Shown here: piece by piece, positions 1 to 5,522 of the stretch
Position numbering within the stretch: the stretch's first letter is position 1
Layout: each line of letters begins with the position of its first letter
The notes under the pieces: generated by a model
Told to the model about the DNA's origin: nothing
Database searches by the model: none
Seen by the model: the letters and a program-made list of their open reading frames with translations, nothing else
NCBI GenBank assembly: GCA_003153585.1
Contig: PLZZ01000243.1
Span: forward strand, 18,522-27,804
Length of the DNA: 9,283 nucleotides
Origin: Acidobacteriota bacterium
GTDB taxonomy: Bacteria; Acidobacteriota; Terriglobia; Acidiferrales; UBA7541
Direction of reading: 5' to 3'
Program-made: the position numbers and the translations under genes

Positions 1-248
1 TCGCGGTTATGCAACATGAATCCGTTGTGGTCGTCCTGGGTCAGGCAACCGGTAAGTGCACCGGACTTCAGAATTTGTGCCGACGGTCGCGCGGGAGATG
101 AAACCACTACGGCATCCCGTCCTGGCCGCGGCTCCGATCCTTTGCTCTGAGGCGATGGATTTACATCGTCCTTCTTCTGTCCCGAACAACCTACGAGCAG
201 AAGCGAAAGGGCAAGAACACCGAAGCTGATGCGGTTCATGTTACGCAT
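1..248 (-). CDS. Small lipoprotein, C-terminus beyond the window
   Basis: The frame is open from an ATG at 248 to the left edge, giving 82 visible residues and no stop. The N-terminus is a classic lipoprotein signal: a short basic start, a hydrophobic run (residues 9-19, FGVLALSLLLV) and a lipobox L-V-G-C with the acceptor Cys at residue 21. Position +2 is Ser, so by the E. coli Lol rule it would go to the outer membrane. A low-complexity, charged and proline/serine-rich linker follows (about 24-58), then L-T-G-C-L at 65-69 and N-G-F-M-L. That pattern resembles the start of a small domain common in acidobacterial secreted proteins (DUF5818-like), but this is recall, not a search. A second in-frame ATG lies at 239. 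The one at 248 is preferred because a weak GAGA lies upstream. The gene starts 51 bases after the CHASE2 gene ends on the same strand, so co-transcription is likely. Confidence 0.72.
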   Translation of the reverse strand, partial: MRNMNRISFGVLALSLLLVGCSGQKKDDVNPSPQSKGSEPRPGRDAVVVSSPARPSAQILKSGALTGCLTQDDHNGFMLHNR

Positions 249-299
249 GACTGATCTCGAAACACACTAAGCGATGCTACGCGTCAAGGTGTTCGGTGG

Positions 300-1598
300 T
301 CAATCGCGGGGTCTTACCCTCGCTTGGACTCGCCAGCTATAGATAGCCTCGATGATCGGTAGGGGAATCAATGGCACCCAGAAGATCAATTCCCGACCGA
401 AATAAATGCGCCACGCGCTACAAAGAATAAAGACGGCGGCAACAAACACGAATGCAAAACCGAAACCGACGACGGGGCGCAGGGTTACAGGTACCGATTT
501 AAGTTCGTCGGATACTTCAAATATGACCACTATGAAAAAAATCCCGAGAATAGCAAGCGGCAACTCCACATAAGGGGAAGTGGGGCTGAAGTATCTGTCA
601 TCGAGCAATGCCTCGATGTAATTGGCGTGCAACAAATATCCGGGGACTAATCCGATCACCGTATTATATTGATCCTCGCGATCCGAGTTTTCGGCAATCA
701 GAACGATTTTTCCCCGCAGCATTTTTTGCAGCTCGGCCGTGTGCGCAGGGTCGTCCAGCAATCGGAGATCGATTTGGCGAAAGCCGTCTTCGGGTATGAA
801 GCTGATGAAAGGATGCCGATTTCCGGATATAAGATTGGCGAGCGTGTTTTGCAGTTCGCTATCGTAAGTAAGAGCGGTTTCGTAGGCGAAAGACGGCTCA
901 GCATGTGGTTCGACCGCGGCTGTCTTGTTCAGGACGGCTTTTTTGTTCGTATATACCCACCAGAACAGGGGCACCCGCCTCTTATCGCATCCTACCTTGG
1001 CCATTCCGTAGGTAAGCTGGGTTCCGTCGAATGGAAAATGCTGGTCGGCGATTAGAGACCGGTTCGTCAAGCCACCTTTGCGGAGCTGGTCCAGATCGGG
1101 ATCCTTGATCAGTTCCGCTTCACTCTTCGAACCCGCGACCATTACGATGGGAATCGTTTCCGAAACATCTCTGATGGCATCGTGCAACAGGGCCGACTTC
1201 GACTCATCGTCTTTGTCCTGGCACAAATCCCGCGGGTAGGCGAAATCGATGGCGATTACGGAAGGACCTAATTTGGCGAGGGTTCTGAGCAGCTTCGCAA
1301 CATACTCTCGTTTCTTGCAAGCATTTTTCAACACATCAGCCGGCACGGTCTGCGGAGAAAGGACTGCCAGACGAACGTAATGCGTTCTTGGTTTACGAAA
1401 CTCCGTAGTGGCATACCGCTGGTACAGCGCCGTAGCGGCGGTGTCAATGCGGTCGCACTCTCCAAAACCGAGATTTGAAAGGAGGTCTTCGCGCATTTCG
1501 AATGTAACGGCAAAGACGGCAATCAAAAGATAGATCAGGACGCGGGGAGACTTCAGAAATCGCAGGAGTGCGGACCGGCATCGGTGCAGAAACCGCAT
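300..1598 (-). CDS. CHASE2-domain membrane sensor without an output domain
   Basis: The 432-residue protein has the architecture of a CHASE2 sensor. A basic N-terminus is followed by membrane helix 1 (about 20-33), a large extracytoplasmic domain (about 37-340) and three closely spaced helices (about 343-362, 374-394 and 403-421) with a basic tail. Within the domain, the segment G-P-S-V-I-A-I-D-F-A-Y-P (111-122) and the C-terminal G-K-I-V-L-I (296-301) followed by P-G-Y-L-L-H-A-N-Y-I-E-A-L-L (319-332) match the CHASE2 signature. CHASE2 domains normally sit in front of a cyclase, histidine kinase, Ser/Thr kinase or diguanylate cyclase. Here the protein ends ten residues after the last helix, so any signal must pass to a partner. 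The sensor domain has four cysteines (48, 94, 125, 204) that could form disulfides. The ATG start has a weak CGGAA upstream. The ligand is unknown. The family call is good; the physiological role is open. Confidence 0.85.
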   Translation of the reverse strand: MRFLHRCRSALLRFLKSPRVLIYLLIAVFAVTFEMREDLLSNLGFGECDRIDTAATALYQRYATTEFRKPRTHYVRLAVLSPQTVPADVLKNACKKREYVAKLLRTLAKLGPSVIAIDFAYPRDLCQDKDDESKSALLHDAIRDVSETIPIVMVAGSKSEAELIKDPDLDQLRKGGLTNRSLIADQHFPFDGTQLTYGMAKVGCDKRRVPLFWWVYTNKKAVLNKTAAVEPHAEPSFAYETALTYDSELQNTLANLISGNRHPFISFIPEDGFRQIDLRLLDDPAHTAELQKMLRGKIVLIAENSDREDQYNTVIGLVPGYLLHANYIEALLDDRYFSPTSPYVELPLAILGIFFIVVIFEVSDELKSVPVTLRPVVGFGFAFVFVAAVFILCSAWRIYFGRELIFWVPLIPLPIIEAIYSWRVQARVRPRD

Positions 1599-1639
1599 GG
1601 TTCCGAGTATTCTCTTTTTTGAGTTCGAAAACGGTTGGA

Positions 1640-1667
1640 ATTGTACACCCGTTGCGGATCCTGTGCT
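1640..1667 (-). promoter_or_regulatory. Possible sigma-70-type promoter for the CHASE2 gene
   Basis: Reading on the minus strand, TACAAT (1645-1640) matches five of six bases of the -10 consensus. A weak -35 candidate, AGCACA (1667-1662), lies 16 bases upstream. Transcription would begin near 1633, giving a leader of about 35 bases before the ATG at 1598. The position in the 126-base gap after the YeiH-family gene is sensible. The poor -35 keeps confidence low. Confidence 0.35.
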
Positions 1668-1724
1668 TTGCTTGAGCTTCGACCGGGGGGAAAAACAGGA
1701 TTGCTTGGGGCGAAAATTTCGTCG

Positions 1725-2648
1725 TTACAGCGAAATCCATCCTGCGCTGATTAGCCACAGGGACGTGACGCCGACCAGAATCCATAGAATTACGCCCTGC
1801 AACAAAGGACGCACTCCCACTTGGCGCAAAGTGGCGCGCGAGATTCCGGTTCCTATCAGATAAAGTGTCGCGGTGAGGCCCAACCTTCCTAAACTGCTCA
1901 ACACATGCCAAAAATTTGTGAAGGCAGGAATGTACGTGTTGGCCACAGCGGCAAAACAAAAAAACAAAATGAACCAAGGCCAGCGAATGCGGCTCTTCGA
2001 ACGTTTCAGAGCGGCTGCGCCGATAGCAACCGGCACAATCCACAGCGCGCGCGTGAGTTTCACGGTGGTGCCGACTACCAGCGCCACTGGGCCGTATCGC
2101 GCCGCAGCGCCTACGACCGAGCTCGTATCGTGGATGGCCAGGGCCGCCCACAATCCAAATTGCGTTTGCGTCAAGTGCAGGAACCAGCCGAGCGGAGGAA
2201 AGATCAGGAGCGCGATGGAATTCAAAATAAAGATGGTTCCGAGCGAAATCGCCATTTCTTCATCGCTGGCCTCGATAATGGGAGCGACAGCGGCAATGGC
2301 GCTGCCTCCGCAGATAGCGGTGCCCGTGGAGATCAGGATCGATGCGGTTTTGTTCACGCGCAACAGGCGGCCGAGCAGAAGCCCGAAAATTAGCGCAAAG
2401 GAGATGCTGGCGGCGGTATAGAGGAAGCCGCTACGGCCAACGCGCAAGACTTCGTGCAAGTTCATGCCGAAGCCCAGGCCAACAACGGAGGCCTGCAACA
2501 GGAATCTGGAAAGGTTGCGGCTATCGGCCTGGTAAGGATGGATGAAACATAATCCGTAGAGCAAACCGAGCGCGAGAGCCAGTGCCGGAGAAATAACGCC
2601 GCTGGCGCACAGAATGAATCCAACGAAAAAGAGCGTCTTGGTATTCAG
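1725..2648 (-). CDS. yeiH: YeiH/UPF0324-family putative sulfate exporter
   Basis: This is a polytopic inner-membrane protein of the UPF0324 (Cons_hypoth698) family, annotated in databases as a putative sulfate exporter; the substrate is not established here. Family hallmarks are visible: the glycine-rich helix start S-V-V-G-L-G-F-G-M-N-L, the block G-T-A-I-C-G-G-S-A-I (109-118) and H-D-T-S-S-V-V-G-A-A (173-182), spread among about nine or ten hydrophobic segments. The first ordinary start codon is a TTG at 2564, but the frame continues upstream with a hydrophobic stretch (F-F-V-G-F-I-L-C-A-S-G-V-I) that fits the missing first helix. Between the stop at 2664-2666 and that TTG there is no ATG, GTG or TTG. 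A CTG at 2648 has GGAG eight bases upstream and gives a start L/M-N-T-K, so I place the start there (307 residues). This is somewhat shorter than E. coli YeiH (about 350). An indel or another rare start remains possible. Confidence 0.85.
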   Translation of the reverse strand: MNTKTLFFVGFILCASGVISPALALALGLLYGLCFIHPYQADSRNLSRFLLQASVVGLGFGMNLHEVLRVGRSGFLYTAASISFALIFGLLLGRLLRVNKTASILISTGTAICGGSAIAAVAPIIEASDEEMAISLGTIFILNSIALLIFPPLGWFLHLTQTQFGLWAALAIHDTSSVVGAAARYGPVALVVGTTVKLTRALWIVPVAIGAAALKRSKSRIRWPWFILFFCFAAVANTYIPAFTNFWHVLSSLGRLGLTATLYLIGTGISRATLRQVGVRPLLQGVILWILVGVTSLWLISAGWISL

Positions 2649-2656
2649 CTTACGTT

Positions 2657-2660
2657 CTCC
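2657..2660 (-). promoter_or_regulatory. Shine-Dalgarno deciding a CTG start
   Basis: On the minus strand GGAG (2660-2657) lies eight bases before the CTG at 2648-2646. It is the only good ribosome-binding sequence ahead of the N-terminal membrane helix of the YeiH-family gene, and it is the main reason for choosing the rare CTG start over the downstream TTG at 2564. Confidence 0.5.
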
Positions 2661-2669
2661 AACTTATGC

Positions 2670-2682
2670 CGCTTCAGAAGCG
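2670..2682. repeat. Perfect inverted repeat, possible operator
   Basis: CGCTTC and GAAGCG form a perfect 6-bp inverted repeat around a single A. It lies 22-34 bases upstream of the proposed CTG start of the YeiH-family gene, in its leader or promoter. The one-base spacer rules out a normal RNA hairpin of full stem length, so a dimeric repressor or activator site is the more natural reading. No regulator gene is nearby. This is a pattern only. Confidence 0.3.
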
Positions 2683-2957
2683 AAGAGTGAGTCTAACTTT
2701 ATTTTTGCATAGCTACACTACCATTGATGGCAGGCGTGCTAATCCCGGGAGAATTCGCGTTGTTGCGATCACAGAGCGGCGGGAGCATGGCCGAGGTTCG
2801 AGTCGGCAGCACGCGGATCAACGACTGTTCCAGACAGCCTGCACGTATCGTTTGGAGGTGCGCACGCTTGCTGAATTTAGGCTAGACATGGCTACCCATT
2901 CTCGGTCAAATTGTAAGTGCAGGGTCGAAGTCTCGGGAAGGCTGAGGGGGTTAGGCG

Positions 2958-3653
2958 ATGCGACACGCTGGTTTTCTAATAGGGTCCATCCTTTTTATCG
3001 CGATGAATGCAGGCGCACAAATAAATGCTGCAAATACGGCACCGGCCGACCCCTTTCCGCAAGTATCCCTTTTGACGCCAGCGGGGAGCTCCTTCAACTT
3101 TCCCGCTCTTCCGGCGCCTGAGGGTTTAATTACAGCCACACCGCCGGCGCTGACCAACGTGGAGGCGGATCCGCCGCAGTACGTCCAGAGCGTTTATGAG
3201 ACCTATCGTTGGCAGGCTTACGTGGGCTATGAATACCTGCGCTTTTACGAAGTGCCTGCCATTACGAAGAATTCGAATGGCTTTATGTACAGCATGGTGT
3301 ACTACCTTAAAGATTGGATCGGGCTAGATGGCGAGTTAAACGCCACGCACTTAAGCCAATACAATACCGGCGGATGGTTTTTGCTGGGAGCAGGCGGACC
3401 GCGGTTCAGATGGTCGGCTCCGCGAGGGCTGGAAGTATGGGGACACGTCATGGGCGGATACTCTCACTTCAAGCCGGAAACGGCATTTGGCGCCGACCAC
3501 GCGCCCGCGTTTGAAGTTGGCGGTGGCGTGGACATAGCTGCACATCGTGGGCGGCTGTCATACCGAGTCGAAGCCGACATGGTGGGGACACGTTACTTCA
3601 GCACGTACCAATACAGCCCAAAAGTTTCGGTGGGTGTGGTATTTAAGTTCTAG
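2958..3653 (+). CDS. Outer-membrane beta-barrel protein
   Basis: The 231-residue protein begins with a signal peptide (basic M-R-H, hydrophobic 5-16, cleavage probably after M-N-A-G-A at residue 20). A proline- and alanine-rich periplasmic stretch follows (about 25-75). From about 80 to the end there are alternating hydrophobic/polar segments of 8-12 residues with many aromatic residues, for example Y-R-W-Q-A-Y-V-G-Y-E-Y-L and Y-S-M-V-Y-Y-L. The chain ends V-G-V-V-F-K-F, the terminal phenylalanine being the usual signal for the Bam insertion machinery. The size suggests an eight-stranded OmpA/OmpX-like barrel; I cannot name a ligand or function. The ATG is preceded by GAGGGGG seven bases upstream, a strong site. 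It is the first gene of a plus-strand run, and the next gene follows after 30 bases. Confidence 0.8.
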   Translation: MRHAGFLIGSILFIAMNAGAQINAANTAPADPFPQVSLLTPAGSSFNFPALPAPEGLITATPPALTNVEADPPQYVQSVYETYRWQAYVGYEYLRFYEVPAITKNSNGFMYSMVYYLKDWIGLDGELNATHLSQYNTGGWFLLGAGGPRFRWSAPRGLEVWGHVMGGYSHFKPETAFGADHAPAFEVGGGVDIAAHRGRLSYRVEADMVGTRYFSTYQYSPKVSVGVVFKF

Positions 3654-3683
3654 TTTCGCGAATTTCGCAGCAAGGAATCGCAA

Positions 3684-3863
3684 ATGGACAAGAATAAAGC
3701 GCCGGATTCAAAACGTCCGGAGGCGAACCCAATCGATCCAGCCGATCCGGTTGACGAGGCTTCCCGCGAGTCTTTTCCTGCCAGTGATGCTCCGGCGTGG
3801 GATCCCAAGCCCGAAAAGAAAGATAAGAAAAAAGAAAAGAGCGCCGGCGGGTCTTCGAAATAA
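3684..3863 (+). CDS. 59-residue protein with SFPASD motif
   Basis: A short gene with an ATG preceded by AAGGA (3672-3676, seven bases away) and a TAA stop. The protein starts M-D-K-N-K-A-P-D-S-K and is hydrophilic throughout, with no signal peptide or membrane segment. Residues 24-39 read D-E-A-S-R-E-S-F-P-A-S-D-A-P-A-W. From memory, the core E-S-F-P-A-S-D-x-P recurs in many small uncharacterised bacterial proteins, which supports this as a real gene. The last third is lysine-rich (about 42-53) and ends G-G-S-S-K, so binding to nucleic acid or an acidic surface is conceivable but unproven. The protein looks intrinsically disordered and cytoplasmic. It lies 30 bases after the outer-membrane protein gene and is likely in the same transcript. 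Function unknown. Confidence 0.75.
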   Translation: MDKNKAPDSKRPEANPIDPADPVDEASRESFPASDAPAWDPKPEKKDKKKEKSAGGSSK

Positions 3864-3964
3864 TAACCGGCAACTTTCTCCACGTTTTTTCATCCAACCT
3901 TACGTCTACTAGCCTGCCGAGAATCACGAGGCTGCGCGATTATTTGCCGCCCAAGGAAAGAAAA

Positions 3965-4201
3965 ATGAAATCAGAGAAAAATGAAACAAAAATAGTTTTG
4001 CAAGTTGGAACGGAGCTGCGAATCAACAACAAGGGTGACATCATTGTTGACAACCCGGAGCTCGAATTAGCGCAAGACCAAGAAGCGGCGGACGCGACTT
4101 TGGCTTATCGCTTCGATTCAGATACGGGAGTGCACATTTTCCGCCTGCTGGACCCAGTGGCCGATCATAAGCACATGAAAACTCATCGCCGCAACGATTG
4201 A
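3965..4201 (+). CDS. Hypothetical 78-residue protein
   Basis: The frame is open from a TTG at 3944, but the ATG at 3965 has AAGGA (3953-3957) seven bases upstream and is the better start. The protein begins M-K-S-E-K-N-E-T-K and continues with a probable small beta-structured part (I-V-L-Q-V-G-T-E-L-R-I-N-N-K-G-D-I-I-V-D, about residues 10-29). An acidic stretch follows (E-L-E-L-A-Q-D-Q-E-A-A-D), then Y-R-F-D-S-D-T-G-V-H-I-F-R-L-L-D and a His/Lys-rich end (H-K-H-M-K-T-H-R-R). No signal peptide or helix for membranes. I do not recognise a family. The GC content is visibly lower than that of the flavoenzyme gene that follows 53 bases later, mostly because of the A-rich beginning. The Shine-Dalgarno and structured composition make it a likely real gene. 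Confidence 0.62.
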   Translation: MKSEKNETKIVLQVGTELRINNKGDIIVDNPELELAQDQEAADATLAYRFDSDTGVHIFRLLDPVADHKHMKTHRRND

Positions 4202-4254
4202 GCGACATCGCCACAGGCCGCTAGCTTGATCCCAAAGTCCGAAAGAGGAGATCT

Positions 4255-5391
4255 ATGCTATTTGACGAGCTAAGAATCCGCGAGCTGACTCTGCGAAATC
4301 GCATTGTCGTTTCTCCCATGTGCCAGTATTCGAGCGAAGACGGCTTTGCCACCGATTGGCATCTGGTGCATCTGGGGAGCCGGGCTGTGGGTGGCGCGTC
4401 GCTCGTGTTCACGGAAGCGACGGCGGTGTCGGCCGAAGGGCGCATCAGCCCGCAGGACTTGGGAATTTACAAGGACGGTCACATCGAGCAGCTCTCACGA
4501 ATTACCCGATTCCTTCGCGAACAAGGAAGTATTCCTGGAATCCAACTGGCGCACGCGGGGCGCAAAGGCAGCACGCTGCGTCCGTGGGAAGGCAATGGAG
4601 CGATTCCGGAATCGAAGGGCGGTTGGAAGCCCGTGGCGCCAAGCGCCGTGCCTTTTTCCGAGACCTATCCGAATCCGACTGCACTGGACGAAAACGGAAT
4701 TCGGGGCGTGGTGAAATCTTTCGCGAATGCGGCTCGCCGCGCGCTCGAAGCCGGCTTTCAGGTAATCGAAATCCATTCCGCGCATGGCTACCTGCTTCAC
4801 GAATTCCTTTCGCCGATTTCAAACAAGCGCACAGATTCCTACGGTGGCTCGCTGGAAAACCGCTGCCGGCTGCTGTGCGAAGTCGTTTCCGCGGTTCGCG
4901 GCGTCTGGCCCGCGGGCTACCCGCTCTTCGTTCGAATCTCCGCTACGGATTGGATTGAGGGAGGCTGGGACGTGGATCAGTCCGTCGAGCTAGCCAAAAA
5001 AATTGCGCCGCTCGGCGTGGACTTGATTGACTGCTCTTCTGGCGGTATCGCGCCGGGAGCAAAAATTCCCATCAAGGCGGGATACCAGGTTCCGTTCGCG
5101 CGGGAAATTCGTTACGAAACCAAGATCATGACCGGCGCGGTCGGGCTGATCACGTCGGCGAATCAAGCGGACACAATTCTGCGGGAAGAAAACGCGGATA
5201 TCGTGCTGCTGGCTCGCGAATTTCTGCGGCAGCCTTATTGGCCTCTGCAAACCGCTCGCGATCTGGGATTTGCGGTTCCGTGGCCGGTACAATACCTTCG
5301 CGCGGCGCCGGACGGGACGCCAACTCGCGAGCCGATTCGCCTTCCGGAGGGGATGGACGAGTTGACGGAACACGACGCAAATCTGAAGTAG
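4255..5391 (+). CDS. Old Yellow Enzyme family ene-reductase (YqjM/XenA type)
   Basis: This 378-residue cytoplasmic flavoprotein is an FMN-dependent NAD(P)H:flavin oxidoreductase that reduces activated C=C bonds of enones and similar electrophiles. It shows the thermophilic-like (class III) signature. S-P-M-C-Q-Y-S places the flavin-tuning Cys at 23 and Tyr at 25. Q-L-A-H-A-G-R-K follows at 97-104. I-E-I-H-S-A-H-G-Y-L-L-H-E-F gives the substrate-anion pair His174/His177 and Tyr179. S-N-K-R-T-D-x-Y-G-G-S matches the family, and A-R-E-F-L-R-Q-P binds the FMN phosphate region. P-V-Q-Y-L-R (344-349) matches the C-terminal Tyr/Arg finger of B. subtilis YqjM (338 residues). About 29 residues continue beyond that finger, which is longer than YqjM. 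The ATG has GAGGAG (4245-4250) directly upstream. Physiological substrate unknown; a detoxification or stress role is inferred from the family only. Confidence 0.93.
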   Translation: MLFDELRIRELTLRNRIVVSPMCQYSSEDGFATDWHLVHLGSRAVGGASLVFTEATAVSAEGRISPQDLGIYKDGHIEQLSRITRFLREQGSIPGIQLAHAGRKGSTLRPWEGNGAIPESKGGWKPVAPSAVPFSETYPNPTALDENGIRGVVKSFANAARRALEAGFQVIEIHSAHGYLLHEFLSPISNKRTDSYGGSLENRCRLLCEVVSAVRGVWPAGYPLFVRISATDWIEGGWDVDQSVELAKKIAPLGVDLIDCSSGGIAPGAKIPIKAGYQVPFAREIRYETKIMTGAVGLITSANQADTILREENADIVLLAREFLRQPYWPLQTARDLGFAVPWPVQYLRAAPDGTPTREPIRLPEGMDELTEHDANLK

Positions 5392-5393
5392 CC

Positions 5394-5498
5394 GCGTTCC
5401 GGCGAACGCTCTGGCCGACTTAGGCCGCGGAATTTCGCATCGCCCCGGCGAAGCTTTCCGCATCGGAAACACTCCGCTTCAACGCCCTAGTCCGGGCG
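5394..5498 (+). other. Cluster of inverted repeats between flavoenzyme gene and murJ
   Basis: Three potential hairpins fill much of the 131-base gap. GCGTTC/GAACGC (5394-5399 with 5404-5409, loop CGGC) begins two bases after the flavoenzyme stop. A compound stem follows: GAAGC (5450-5454) with GCTTC (5476-5480), enclosing TTTCCG/CGGAAA (5455-5460 with 5464-5469, loop CAT). The last is CGCCC/GGGCG (5483-5487 with 5494-5498). None is followed by a T-run, so a standard intrinsic terminator cannot be called; they could be mRNA-end stabilisers, a Rho-type region or a leader structure for murJ. Confidence 0.35.
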
Positions 5499-5522
5499 CT
5501 TCAAACCAATTACCATGGCGTC

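Larger units (their letters stand above)
2649..2957. other. Divergent intergenic region
   Basis: About 309 bases separate the start of the YeiH-family gene (minus strand) from the start of the outer-membrane protein gene (plus strand), so it should hold both promoters. I see a perfect inverted repeat at 2670-2682, an AT-rich stretch at about 2690-2712 and the strong Shine-Dalgarno GAGGGGG (2944-2950) of the downstream gene. I found no convincing -35/-10 pair on either strand, no tRNA and no credible small ORF. A plus-strand frame open from 2666 overlaps the signal peptide of the next gene and lacks protein-like composition. Confidence 0.6.

Noticed and set aside
7..189. Minus-strand 60-codon frame at the left edge
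   Set aside because: The lipoprotein frame on the same strand has a lipobox and a proper signal sequence, whereas this frame is arginine-rich without features.
282..287. TTGACG on the minus strand upstream of the lipoprotein gene as a -35 box
   Set aside because: No acceptable -10 hexamer lies 16-18 bases downstream.
1873..2421. Plus-strand open frame of 182 codons antisense to the YeiH-family gene
   Set aside because: The opposite strand carries clear family motifs; this frame shows none and has no ribosome-binding site.
2790..2825. Sequence GGTTCGAGTC resembling a tRNA T-loop
   Set aside because: The flanking five bases do not pair, and no anticodon arm or acceptor stem can be folded around it.
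2666..3121. Plus-strand open frame of 151 codons across the divergent intergenic region
   Set aside because: It overlaps the signal peptide of the well-supported outer-membrane protein in another frame, has no Shine-Dalgarno and an arginine/cysteine-rich composition without recognisable structure.
3880..3892. Run of six T after the SFPASD gene as a possible terminator
   Set aside because: No stable hairpin precedes the T-run, so an intrinsic terminator cannot be supported.
3643..3927. Minus-strand frames antisense to the SFPASD gene
   Set aside because: Phenylalanine- and arginine-rich products caused by the lysine-rich sense codons; no start signals.
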